Shown here: in pieces, positions 1 to 8,381 of the stretch
Numbering within the stretch: position 1 is the first letter of the stretch
Layout: the number at the start of each line of letters is the position of its first letter
NCBI GenBank assembly: GCA_963755195.1
Contig: CAVWIZ010000002.1
Span: forward strand, 1,116,001 to 1,180,000
From: CAVQJU01 sp963755195
GTDB taxonomy: Bacteria; Acidobacteriota; Vicinamibacteria; Vicinamibacterales; CAVVIG01
DNA length: 64,000 bases
Reading direction: 5' to 3'
The notes under the pieces: generated by a model
Told to the model about the DNA's origin: nothing
The model's database searches: none
Seen by the model: only the letters and a program-made list of their open reading frames with translations
Made by a program: the position numbers and the translations under genes

Positions 1-258
1 GAGATCGGGCAGGCCGCTTGAAGACCTGCGTGATGGCGATGTTCACGCAGTCGGTCGGCGTGCCGTCCACGGCGTAGACGCGATCGCGCGATCGTGCTCG
101 AGCCGCAGCGGACGCCGCAGCGTCAGCGCGTGACCGATCGCGCTCGCTTCGTCGATCGGCGCGACGATCGTCACGTCGCCGAGCGGCCGCAGCGCGTCGG
201 CCAGCGCCGGATGCCTTCCGAGCGATAGCCATCGTCGTTGGTGACGAGAATGCGGCAT
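1..258 (-). CDS. surE: 5'/3'-nucleotidase SurE, N-terminal part (cut by window edge)
   Basis: SurE dephosphorylates nucleoside 5'- and 3'-monophosphates in a metal-dependent way. The start (ATG at 258) is followed, after removing one extra base in the second codon, by RILVTNDDGYRSEGI, the family's N-terminal beta strand with the NDD metal ligands. Next come VTIVAPIDEASAIGHALT and TPTDCVNIAIT, matching the SurE core. About 85 residues are present and the rest lies left of the window. The frame changes at least three times within 258 bases (near 255, 215 and 85), which I attribute to inserted bases rather than gene decay. It lies 36 bp downstream of the MFS gene on the same strand, so the two may be co-transcribed. 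The family call is secure; the exact reading is not. Confidence 0.85.
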
Positions 259-294
259 GAAGACGATCGATTATACCAGTCGGCCGCCCGGAGC

Positions 295-1493
295 CTACGG
301 CGACGGCGCGGAGCACGACGAAGCAGCAAGCGCCGTCGCGACGAGCGCGAGCGCGGCGCCCGACGCCGAACGCCGACCGGCGCACCGAACGCGCGTCCAC
401 ACGACGCCGAAGAGCGACGCTCGCCGCGAGCGCGCCGACGCCCGCACGGCGTTGTAGATGCCGAACGCCAGACCCGCGCGCGACGCGGGCGCGAGATCGG
501 CGACGAGCGCCTTCTCGGTGCCTTCCGCGAAGCCGAAGTAGAAGCCGTAGACGAGGAACCAGCGCGAGCAGCGCCGGCAGCGACGTGCTGAACGCGAATC
601 CGACGTAGACGACCGCGTAGACGACCCAGCCGATCGCGATCACCGCGCGCCGGCCGATGCGATCCGACCAGCTGCCGCCGACCATCGACACCGTCGCCTT
701 GACGACGTGGAGCGCCGCCCACATCAGCGGAACGTACCGCGCGCTGCCGGCGGCATCGGTCAGCCTCAGCAGCAGGAACGCGTCGGTCGAGTTGCCGAGC
801 GTGAAGAGCGCGAGGACGAGCATGAACGCCGTGAACGACGCGCGGGAGCGGATCGCGGTCGCGCGGACGGCTCCGAAGCCGCTCGTCGGGCGCGGCGCGG
901 ACGAACGCCGGACGCGTCGGCGTCGTCTCGTGCACGCAGCAGGATCAGCAGCGACGGCGATCGCGCCGGGAATGATCGTCAGCGCGAACAGCGTCCGGTA
1001 CGCGTCCGGGATAGACCAGCAGAAACAGCGTCGCGAGCAGCCGGGCCGACGACGGCGCCGGGGTGATCCATGCCCGGTGAAAGCCGTACACCTTCCCGCG
1101 CGTGCGTCGGCGTCGCCCACGTCGCCAGCATCGCGTCGCGCGGCGCGCCGCGGACGCCCTTTCCCACGCGATCGAGCGACGCGGACCGCGAACACGTGCG
1201 TCCAGCCGGTCGCCAGCGCGATGAGCGGGCGGACGGCCGACGACACGCCGTAGCCGAGCAGCACGAGCGGCCGCTTCGCGCGCGCCGATCGGCCAGCCGG
1301 CCGGACAGGATCTTCAGCACGCTGTTGGCCGCCTCGGCCGCGCCTTCGACGATGCCGAGCGAGACGGCGCCGGCGCCGAGCACCTGCGTCAGGAAGAACG
1401 GCAGGAGCGGATAGATCGGCCTCGGTGGCGGCATCGGTCGCGAGGCTCACCCACCCGAGCAGCCAGACCGGCGCGTGGCGAGACTTCGAACAT
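295..1493 (-). CDS. Major facilitator superfamily transporter (frameshifted)
   Basis: This is an integral-membrane secondary transporter; its substrate cannot be read from the sequence. Piecing together the frames gives an N-terminal segment VWLLGWVSLATDAATE, then YPLLPFFLTQVLGAGA and a loop SGRLADR like the MFS motif-A region. Further segments read RGAPRDAMLATW, FMLVLALFTLGNSTDAFLLL and WSDRIGRRAVIAIGW (a second motif A), and the protein ends ASSCSAPSP. I took the ATG at 1493 because it precedes the first recognisable helix and nothing in frame reaches further. The open frame is split into roughly eight pieces, the densest error zone of the window. After repair the length would be about 385-395 residues, normal for the family. 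It is divergent from amrS and upstream of surE. Confidence 0.75.
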
Positions 1494-1544
1494 GCGCTGA
1501 CTCAGGTCGGCGTCACGACATCGGCATCTAATGGTCACACGCTC

Positions 1545-2685
1545 ATGCCGACACTGGCTGAGTTCTCGCGCGGAGACGCGCGAGGGCGAGCTGTACGACG
1601 TCCTGCCCGACGGCCGCCTGCGCTGCTACGCGTGCGGCCACTGCTGTCCGCTGCCCGACGGCGCGGTCGGCGTCTGCAAGGTGCGCTTCAACGAGGGCGG
1701 ACGTCTGCGCGTGCCGTGGGGCTACGTCGGCGGCGTGCAGTGCGATCCGATCGAGAAGAAGCCGTTCTTCCACGCGTACCCGGGCGCGCTCGCGTACAGC
1801 TTCGGCATGCTCGGCTGCGACCTGCACTGCGGCTACTGCCAGAACTGGGTCACGTCGCAGGCGCTGCGCGATCCGGCGGCCGTCGCGCCGCCGCTCGACG
1901 GCGTCGCCCGAAGCGCTCGTCCGCGACGCGCTGCGCCTCGGCGCGCGCGTCATCGTCAGCACCTACAACGAGCCGCTGATCACCAGCGAGTGGGCGGTCG
2001 CGGTCTTCAAGGAAGCCAAGGCCGGCGGGCCTCGTCGACCGGCTACGTCTCGAACGGCAACGGCACGCCGCGAGGTGCTCGAGTACCTGCGGCCGTGGGT
2101 CGATCTCTACAAGGTCGATCTCAAGAGCTTCGACGATCGCCACTACCGCCAGCTCGGCGGCCGCCTCGCAGCCGATCCTCGACACGATCCGCCGGCTGCA
2201 CGCGATGGGCTTCTGGCTCGAGATCGTCACGCTGCTGATTCCCGGCTTCAACGACTCGCGCGACGAGCTGACGCGGCTGACCGCGTTCGTCGCCGAGCGT
2301 GTCGCCCGACATCCCGTGGCACGTCACGGCGTTCCACGGCGACTACAAGATGACCGAGCCCGGCAGAACACGACGGCCGACATGCTGCTCGGCCGCCGCG
2401 GACATCGGCGCGCGACGCGGGCCTGCGCTACGTCTACGCCGGCAACCTGCCCGGCCAGGTCGGCGACTCTCGAGGACACGCACTGCGCGTCGTGCGGCGA
2501 GACGCTCGTCGCGCGCTACGGCTACCTCATCCGCGACTACCGCATCACGCGCGGACGGCCGCTGCCCGTCGTGCGACGACGCTGGTCCCGGGCCGCTGGA
2601 GCCCGCAGTTCGACGGCCAGACTCACCGTCGCGGCCCGTTCCTGCCGGGCTCGCGATCGCGGCTGCCGCTGCGCATCTGTCATGA
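1545..2685 (+). CDS. amrS: AmmeMemoRadiSam-system radical SAM protein AmrS (frameshifted)
   Basis: This is a radical-SAM protein of the AmrS family, which often co-occurs with AMMECR1 and MEMO proteins; its reaction is not settled. The N-terminal region carries a CYACGHCC cysteine cluster and VCKVRFNEGG. Next comes the family hallmark QCDPIEKKPFFHAYPG, then the 4Fe-4S/SAM motif CDLHCGYCQN. Later segments (VIVSTYNEPLITSEWAV, YVSNGNGTPEVLEYLRPW, YKVDLKSFDDRHYR, VTLLIPGFNDS, WHVTAFHGDYKM) follow the TIM-barrel order. The C-terminus has a zinc-like pair of cysteine groups (CASCGE and CPSC). The start at 1545 is chosen over 1531 because MPTLAEFSR joins the conserved frame. About eight inserted bases split the frame. 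moaA follows 28 bp downstream. No AMMECR1 or MEMO gene is in view. Confidence 0.85.
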
Positions 2686-2713
2686 TCAAGAGATCAATGC
2701 CCGCCACGTCGCC

Positions 2714-3746
2714 ATGCGTCGATCGACACTGTCTCGAGACCGTCCGCTGCGCAACCTGCGCCTGTCGGTCACCGACCGCTGCAACCTGCGCTGCGAGTAC
2801 TGCATGCCGGAGGACGAGTACGTCTGGCTGCCGCGCGAGGACCTGCTGCACTTCGAGGAGATCAGCGCGCTCGTCGACGTCTTCCTCGCGCTCGGCGTCG
2901 ACAAGCTGCGGCTCACCGGCGGCGAGCCGCTGCTCCGCCGCGACCTCCCGGCGCTCGTGCGCATGCTGGCGGCCAAGCCCGGGCTCGAACGATCTGGCGC
3001 TCACGACCAACGGCATGCTGCTCGCCGATCAGATCGACGCGCTCAAGGCCGCCGGGCTGCGGCGCATCACGGTCAGCCTCGACACGCTCCACGCCGATCG
3101 GTTCAGTGCGCTCGACGCGCTTCGACGAGCTCGACGCGCGTCCACGAAGGCATCGCCGCGGCGCGACCGCGTCTTCGGCGGCTTCAAGATCGACACGGTC
3201 GTCATCCGCGGCGTCAACGACGACGAGCTGGTCGACCTGATCGAGTACGGGAAGTCGGTGAACGCCGAGGTCCGGTTCATCGAGTACATGGACGTCGGCG
3301 GCGCCACGCACTGGTCGCCCGACCGCGTCGTCTCGCGGCGCGAGATGCTCGCGCGCCTGTCGCGCGCACTACGGCCCGATCGAGCCGATCGTCGAAGAGA
3401 CCTCGGCGCCGGCCGACAGCGCTTCGCGCTGCCGGACGGCACGACCTTCGGCATCATCTCGTCGACGACCGAGCCGTTCTGCCGGAGCTGCGATCGCAGC
3501 CGGCTGACGGCCGACGGCATGTGGTACCTGTGCCTGTACGCGCACGCACGGCATCGATCTGCGCGCGCCGCTGCGGCGGGGCGCCAGCCCGGACGAGCTC
3601 GCAGGCGATCATCAGCGGCGGCTGGCGGCGCCGCGACGACCGCGGCGCCGAGGAGCGCCTCGCGCTCGGCGACCGGCGCGCGTTCGTGCCGATCAACGAC
3701 GCTGAGGAAGGATCCGCACCTCGAGATGCACACGCGGGGTGGGTAG
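2714..3746 (+). CDS. moaA: GTP 3',8-cyclase MoaA (frameshifted)
   Basis: MoaA catalyses the first step of molybdenum cofactor synthesis, converting GTP to 3',8-cyclo-dihydro-GTP. After RPLRNLRLSVTDR comes the radical-SAM cluster CNLRCEYCMPE, then KLRLTGGEPLLRRDL (SAM-binding GGEP), NDLALTTNGMLL and ITVSLDTLHADRF. The C-terminal second cluster, which binds GTP, is shown by EPFCRSCDRSRLTADGMWYLCLYA. The protein ends MHTRGG, the conserved C-terminal Gly-Gly tail of functional MoaA. The ATG at 2714 gives a normal N-terminus of about 11 residues before the core. Roughly six frame changes occur between 2990 and 3710, yet the tail and both clusters are intact, so the gene is very likely functional. 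It lies just downstream of amrS and convergent with the receiver gene at 3766. Confidence 0.9.
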
Positions 3747-3765
3747 GAGAAGGGGTCGAGGCTGG

Positions 3766-4219
3766 CTAGGGATCAGTGCTCCGGGCTTCAGCGCGACCCG
3801 TGTCGAGCTGGCCGAACAGCAGCAGCGATACGGCTTCACGCAGGCCTTTGACGGTGCACGGCTTGTCGAGAAACGCCTCGTCCTCCCACAGCGCGTCCTT
3901 CTCCTTGAACAACCGATCGCTGTAGCCGGTGAGGTAGAGGACCTTCAGCCCGCGGTCGCTCTGCCGCAGTCGCCGCGCCAGCTCGTCGCCGGTCATGCCG
4001 GGCATCATCACGTCGGTGACGAGCACGTCGAGCGAGCCGATCTTCTTCGCCACCTCGAGCGCCTCGGCGCCGCTCGGCCGCGATCGACGTCTTGTAACCG
4101 GCCTCGCGCATCACGCGCTCGACAAACCTCAGCACGCTGTCTTCGTCGTCGACGACGAGCACGTTTTGCTGGGCGGCGGACCCTTTCATCAGGCGCGACG
4201 CGTAATTCTTCAAGGACAT
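3766..4219 (-). CDS. Single-domain response regulator (CheY-like, one frameshift)
   Basis: This is a stand-alone receiver domain with a short N-terminal tail. Features read are NVLVVDDEDSVLRFV (acidic pocket DDE), the phospho-acceptor Asp in LVTDVMMPGMTGDELA, the switch Thr in VLYLTGYSD, and the conserved Lys in FLDKPCTV. After that come an alpha-5 helix and a short tail, with no DNA-binding or enzymatic output domain. One extra base near 4080, in the alpha2-beta3 region, splits it. Start choice: ATG 4219 (MSLKNYASRLM) gives about 150 residues; an upstream ATG at 4267 is also open. It sits alone between convergent moaA and the small zinc-ribbon gene, so its cognate kinase is unknown. Confidence 0.8.
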
Positions 4220-4273
4220 GGCAATACTGGTCCCGTGGACACGGGCGGCTTCGTCGGGGCGGCCCACCCGCGA

Positions 4274-4510
4274 CTACACTTTTCCGCTGGTGGCCTGACG
4301 GATGCCCACCGCGAGCACGGCGCCAAGCGCGGCCGCGGCGAAGACGAGCGGCGCCACCGGCCGATCCTGGAACGCGTAACAGACCGCAGTGCCGGCGCCG
4401 CCGCCAATGATCAGCGTCATCAGCGCTTCGCTGATCCGAGTGAACACACCCTTCTTAGGGCATTTGTGGTTCTCGGTCAGGAAGCCCATGCATTTGGGGC
4501 AAGTTGCCAT
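4274..4510 (-). CDS. Small zinc-ribbon-like membrane protein, unknown function
   Basis: This is a 78-residue protein. It begins MATCPKCMGFLTENHKCPKK, with a CxxC plus a later Cys that could form a short zinc ribbon. Two hydrophobic segments follow (about residues 27-45 with a GGGAG stretch, and 50-68, PLVFAAAALGAVLAVG), separated by AFQDRP. A basic/polar tail ends the protein. The AFQDRP-type joint between two helices recalls the AFEDRS joint of the small membrane protein at 33.7 kb. The start at 4510 is the first ATG giving the CxxC module; longer upstream readings in this frame cross the neighbouring gene and are unlikely. No function can be assigned. Confidence 0.6.
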   Translation of the reverse strand: MATCPKCMGFLTENHKCPKKGVFTRISEALMTLIIGGGAGTAVCYAFQDRPVAPLVFAAAALGAVLAVGIRQATSGKV

Positions 4511-4560
4511 AGTGCGCACTCGAGCCGCGTGGCTCATCCGCGAATATAGCACGCGTAGCA

Positions 4561-5640
4561 TCAGGACGCCGGGCGGGATATGTCGATGGAGATCCGCATC
4601 GATGGAGAGGACGCGCCAGTCGTCCGCACCTCGAGCCGGGTGCCCCTGGGCAGCTGCAACGGCCGGGCGAGCCAATAACGCTGGTCCCAGCCAGTCCGCG
4701 CCCCAAACCCGATGACGGAGACGCGCGTGCCATCCGGCCGCACGGCGACAATCCGAACGTCGACATCCCCCCGCACGCCGGCGGTCCGGACCGCGAACGC
4801 CTGCGCGTCTTCGTCGACGAACCCGCCCGATACGGGCACGTCCAAACTGTGCACTTCGCGGCCGGCCGCCGCCTTCATGACGTACAACCCCACCGTGCTT
4901 CGATCGGCCGCCGGCTTGTTCTCGTACTTCCACGTTTTCTTGTAGTGAATCCGAACGACCAGCGCCTCCCCTGCGCGCCATCTGAAGCCGGCGCCAGCGT
5001 CGGCGCTGATGGGCGCTGAACCGGGGATCCACGTGGCGAGGACGTTTTCACCGGCGACGCCCGATCCCCGTGTGAAGATCACCGCGTCGTGCACGATGGC
5101 GGGATTCCCCGGCAGCAGATCCGCGGCAGCGATGAATCGGTCGCGCTCGCGCGCCGTGTCCAGGACGAACTCCCGGGTGTCTTCCGTCCGGTCGGCCGGC
5201 AGGCTGAAGACGGCCGGCAGCTGAAAGGTCAGGTCAGGACGGCCGCGGCGCCAGGTGCTCCTGGATCTTGCTGCCGGGCCGGCGGCTTCCGGGTTCTCCG
5301 GCCCGCGCGGCGTGCCGCCTGTCGCCCAGGTCAGCACGACGTCGATTTCGCGTGGCGATAGCTTGTGCAGGTCTCTCAGCTCGGCAAAACCCGGATCGCC
5401 GAACCACGGCGGCATGTGGCCGGACCCGAGCTCCAGCCGGATCGATTCGGCCCACGGCCGCGCCTCGTCGTACGTCAGCAGCGACATCGGCGCCACACCA
5501 TTCGGCGCATGGCACGCGCCGCAGCGCTCTTTGACGATCGGGTAGACGTCTTCGGTGAACGTGTACTTCGACGTGACGGGTTTGTGAGCATTGGCCGGCT
5601 GCCCGACCACCGCCGCGATCGCAATCGCCCCGCCCAGCAC
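4561..5640 (-). CDS. Periplasmic cytochrome c-type / copper monooxygenase-like protein
   Basis: Exported protein of 359 residues. A hydrophobic leader (about residues 1-18, ending PANAHK) is followed by a haem-c site CGACH (C40, C43, H44) and GSGHMPPWF, a plausible axial Met loop, in a compact cytochrome domain. The C-terminal 200 residues resemble the ascorbate-dependent (PHM/DBM-type) monooxygenase fold: NPAIVHDAVIFTRG, then ALVVRIHYKKTWK and DRSTVGLYV, where family members carry copper-site histidines. The usual tandem HH in the first motif is HD here, so copper binding may be reduced. The GTG at 5640 is the only start in frame before an upstream TGA, but it leaves an n-region without basic residues. 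It is 48 bp downstream of the HMBD gene, probably in one transcript. The reaction is unknown. Confidence 0.7.
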   Translation of the reverse strand: MLGGAIAIAAVVGQPANAHKPVTSKYTFTEDVYPIVKERCGACHAPNGVAPMSLLTYDEARPWAESIRLELGSGHMPPWFGDPGFAELRDLHKLSPREIDVVLTWATGGTPRGPENPEAAGPAARSRSTWRRGRPDLTFQLPAVFSLPADRTEDTREFVLDTARERDRFIAAADLLPGNPAIVHDAVIFTRGSGVAGENVLATWIPGSAPISADAGAGFRWRAGEALVVRIHYKKTWKYENKPAADRSTVGLYVMKAAAGREVHSLDVPVSGGFVDEDAQAFAVRTAGVRGDVDVRIVAVRPDGTRVSVIGFGARTGWDQRYWLARPLQLPRGTRLEVRTTGASSPSMRISIDISRPAS

Positions 5641-5688
5641 GGTCGCGCCCCTCGCGCAAATCCGAACCCATCCCGCCCGTATTGGCCC

Positions 5689-6735
5689 TCATCGCCGCGC
5701 TCCGTACACCGCCTCGACGTCGGCGGCGGCGCGCGTCAGCGCGGCGTACGCCTGCTCGACGTCGGCCCGGTTGCCCGTGTCGCCGGCGGCATCCAGCATC
5801 CATGCGGCTCGCACAAGCCGCTCCACCGCCACTTCCGCTTTCGCGCGGAGCGGCCGCGGCAGCGTCCGCGTGCGTACGTCAAGCGCCAGGGCGAGGTCCT
5901 TGGCCTGGAACGCGGGCACCCACACTTCGCTGAACGCACCTTTCTTGACGAGGTCGCCGATGATTTGCACGCGTTCACCGAGCAGCGTCAGCACGGCGGC
6001 CGGCTCGTCCGGGACTTCGAAAAGCGAAGGGGCCGGTCCGCCCGGCGCGGGGCTGGTGTCGGTCGAGAAATTCGGAAACGCAAAGTCGAAGCGATACTCC
6101 TCCGCGTCGCGTTTGAACTTCAGCTTCGCCGTCATCTCGGCAGGCAATCGAATCGATCCGACGCGCGCCTCCAGATACTCGCCGTCCGCCGACAGCGCGA
6201 GCGGCGCAACGCTCAGCTCTTTCGTCGTGCGCGTCGCGGTATCGAATGTCTCCTTCATCACGACGCGGCCGGTCACGCCCTTGATCAGATCCGGTGCGAG
6301 CGGCCTGGTGTAGTCGTCGTACAGGTAGACGCGAAACGTTTCGTCCGCCAAATAGGCGCCTTCGAGATGATGCCAGAGGTCTGGCGCCATGAAGAAGAGA
6401 CCGCCGTGCCGTGGATTGTGGTTCGCGTGCGTCGACTGCACGTACCGCCGCTCCATCGGAGAACCGTCGGGGCATCTCCCCGGCGAAGGACGATCGATCT
6501 CGGGACGATCCGCGCAGGTGTACGTCACCGTGGCCGTGACGGGCACGAGGTCGCGGCGGCAGATGGGACACCTGCCCGCCGCCTTCTCGGCGACCACGGC
6601 GTGGACCGGACAGCTCCAGACCGCTTCGGTCTGCGGCTCGGCCGGCGTCTGCGCAAACACGGAGAACGAACGAGGGGACAAGAGAGAAACGACGGGCAGG
6701 GAGACGATGAACATGAGCGCCGCTGCTCTTTTCAT
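5689..6735 (-). CDS. Exported heavy-metal-binding-domain protein, unknown function
   Basis: Protein of 348 residues with a classic signal peptide (MKRAAALMFIVSLPVVSLL, cleavage near AQT). The mature start carries a heavy-metal-binding domain (HMBD type): WSCPVHAVVAEKAAGRCPIC, then RRDLVPV. A second, degenerate copy has YTCADRPEIDRPSPGRCPDG. It is followed by a His-rich stretch (STHANHNPRHGG, then DLWHHLEGAY). The remaining 230 residues look like beta-sandwich plus C-terminal helices without a family I recognise. It lies 65 bp downstream of mmsA across a heptamer-repeat spacer, and 48 bp upstream of the cytochrome/monooxygenase-like gene. The two exported metal proteins are likely functionally linked. 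A role in copper handling is inference. Confidence 0.65.
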   Translation of the reverse strand: MKRAAALMFIVSLPVVSLLSPRSFSVFAQTPAEPQTEAVWSCPVHAVVAEKAAGRCPICRRDLVPVTATVTYTCADRPEIDRPSPGRCPDGSPMERRYVQSTHANHNPRHGGLFFMAPDLWHHLEGAYLADETFRVYLYDDYTRPLAPDLIKGVTGRVVMKETFDTATRTTKELSVAPLALSADGEYLEARVGSIRLPAEMTAKLKFKRDAEEYRFDFAFPNFSTDTSPAPGGPAPSLFEVPDEPAAVLTLLGERVQIIGDLVKKGAFSEVWVPAFQAKDLALALDVRTRTLPRPLRAKAEVAVERLVRAAWMLDAAGDTGNRADVEQAYAALTRAAADVEAVYGARR

Positions 6736-6740
6736 CCGCT

Positions 6741-6790
6741 AGCCCTCATCCGTTAGCCCTCAGCCCTCGGCCCCAGCCCCCAGCCCCTGG
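6741..6790. repeat. Degenerate heptamer repeats (AGCCCTC-type) in the mmsA-HMBD spacer
   Basis: The 65-bp spacer is built almost entirely of variants of a seven-base word: AGCCCTC, TTAGCCCT, CAGCCCT, CAGCCCC. The same words recur at 18.4, 21.3 and 58.1 kb. No inverted repeat is evident in this copy. Confidence 0.6.
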
Positions 6791-6800
6791 TCCCCGTGCG

Positions 6801-8336
6801 CTATCCCGTCGTCGGCATGTGGAAACCCGCCGACACGGCGTCGCGGGCCGGCCACCTGGTGGTGATCGCCTTGGTGCGCGTGTAGAACATGACGGATTCC
6901 GTGCCGTACACGTGCAGATCGCCGAACAGCGACTGCTTCCAGCCGCCGAACGAAAAGAACGCCATCGGCACCGGGATGGCGACGTTGATGCCGACCATGC
7001 CGACCTCGATCTCGTCTTCGAACCGGCGCGCCGCGCCGCCGGAGTTCGTGAAGATGGCCGTGCCGTTGCCGTACGGATTCCGGTTGACGAGCGCAATCGC
7101 CTCGTCGAGCGAGTTCGCGCGCAGCACCACCAGCACGGGGCCGAAGATCTCATCGGTATAGATCGTCATCTCCGGCGTCACGCGATCGAAGAGCGTCGGT
7201 CCCAGAAAAAACCCGCGCTCGAAACCCGGCAGCGTCAGCCCGCGGCCGTCCACGACGAGAGCCGCGCCGGCGGCCACGCCCGCGTCGACGTAGCCCTTCA
7301 CGCGATCGCGATGCGCCTCGGTGACGAGCGGACCCATGTCCATGCCCTCGGCGGCGCCCGGTCCAATCTTGAGCTGCTTCGCCTTGGCTGCGAGCTTCGC
7401 CACGAGCGGATCGCCCGCCGCGCCGACGGCGACGACCGCCGAAATCGCCATGCATCGCTCGCCGGCCGACCCATATGCGGCGCCCATCAGCGCATCAACG
7501 GTGAAGTCGAGATCCGCATCGGGCAGGACGACGGCGTGGTTCTTCGCGCCGCCGAGCGCCTGCACGCGCTTGCCGTTCGCGGCGGCGGTGGCGTAGATGT
7601 ATTTCGCGATCGGCGTCGAGCCGACAAACGACACCGCTTTGATATCGGGATGGTTGAGGATGGCGTCCACCGCCTCCTTGTCGCCGTGCACGATGTTGAA
7701 CACGCCGTCCGGCAGCCCGGCATCCTTGAGCAGTTCGGCCATCCGCACGCTTGCCGACGGATCCTTCTCCGAAGGCTTCAGCACGAAGGTGTTCCCGCAG
7801 GCGAGCGCCATCGGAAACATCCACATCGGCACCATGGCCGGAAAGTTGAACGGCGTGATGCCGGCGCAGACACCGAGCGGCTGGAGCCGTGAATGCGCGT
7901 CGACCTCGCGGCCGACCGACTCGGCGTGGAAGCCCTTGAGCAATTCAGGCGCGCCCGCGGCAAACTCGACGACCTCGATGCCCCGCTGCACCGATCCCAT
8001 CGCGTCGAGAAACACCTTACCGTGCTCCTCGCTCACAAGCGCGGCCAGTTCCTTCTGGTGCTGCTCCACGAGCTCGCGAAAGCGATTGAGGATCCGCGCG
8101 CGCCGCAGCGGCGTCGTGGCCCGCCATGCCGGAAACGCCGCGGCCGCCGCCTTGACGGCGGCGTCCACATCGGTGGCGTCGGCAAACGGCACGGTCCGGA
8201 TGACCTGGCCTGTCGCAGGATTGGTCACCACGCCGTGGCGCGTGCTGTGCGGCGTCGCCTTCTGACCGTTGATCCACAGGGGCACGGAGGCAACGGCCTG
8301 TGATTTCGGTGCGGAAGCGGTTGCTGAAGTGGACAT
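6801..8336 (-). CDS. mmsA: Methylmalonate-semialdehyde dehydrogenase (CoA-acylating)
   Basis: The enzyme oxidises (methyl)malonate semialdehyde to propionyl-/acetyl-CoA in valine, thymine or inositol catabolism. The reading frame is intact, 511 residues. Diagnostic features are VPLWINGQKA near the N-terminus, PLGVCAGITPFNFPAMVPMW, LKPSEKDPSAS (NAD-binding Lys), VSFVGSTPIAKYIY, and GSAGERCMAIS carrying the catalytic Cys at about residue 295. The GERCMA context distinguishes this CoA-dependent family from ordinary aldehyde dehydrogenases, which carry GQxC. EIFGPVLVV and FSFGGWKQSLFGD complete the fold. The start (ATG 8336) leaves a 22-residue Ala/Ser-rich extension before the core. It is divergent from the esterase gene at 8382 with 45 bp between. 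Other valine-pathway genes are not adjacent. Confidence 0.93.
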   Translation of the reverse strand: MSTSATASAPKSQAVASVPLWINGQKATPHSTRHGVVTNPATGQVIRTVPFADATDVDAAVKAAAAAFPAWRATTPLRRARILNRFRELVEQHQKELAALVSEEHGKVFLDAMGSVQRGIEVVEFAAGAPELLKGFHAESVGREVDAHSRLQPLGVCAGITPFNFPAMVPMWMFPMALACGNTFVLKPSEKDPSASVRMAELLKDAGLPDGVFNIVHGDKEAVDAILNHPDIKAVSFVGSTPIAKYIYATAAANGKRVQALGGAKNHAVVLPDADLDFTVDALMGAAYGSAGERCMAISAVVAVGAAGDPLVAKLAAKAKQLKIGPGAAEGMDMGPLVTEAHRDRVKGYVDAGVAAGAALVVDGRGLTLPGFERGFFLGPTLFDRVTPEMTIYTDEIFGPVLVVLRANSLDEAIALVNRNPYGNGTAIFTNSGGAARRFEDEIEVGMVGINVAIPVPMAFFSFGGWKQSLFGDLHVYGTESVMFYTRTKAITTRWPARDAVSAGFHMPTTG

Positions 8337-8381
8337 GATGCCTCGCGATTCGTTAGCCCCTACAGGTACTATATTCGCCCT

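Noticed and set aside
5365..6756. A 463-codon open frame on the plus strand
   Set aside because: Antisense to the HMBD and cytochrome-like genes, whose signal peptides and metal motifs are convincing.
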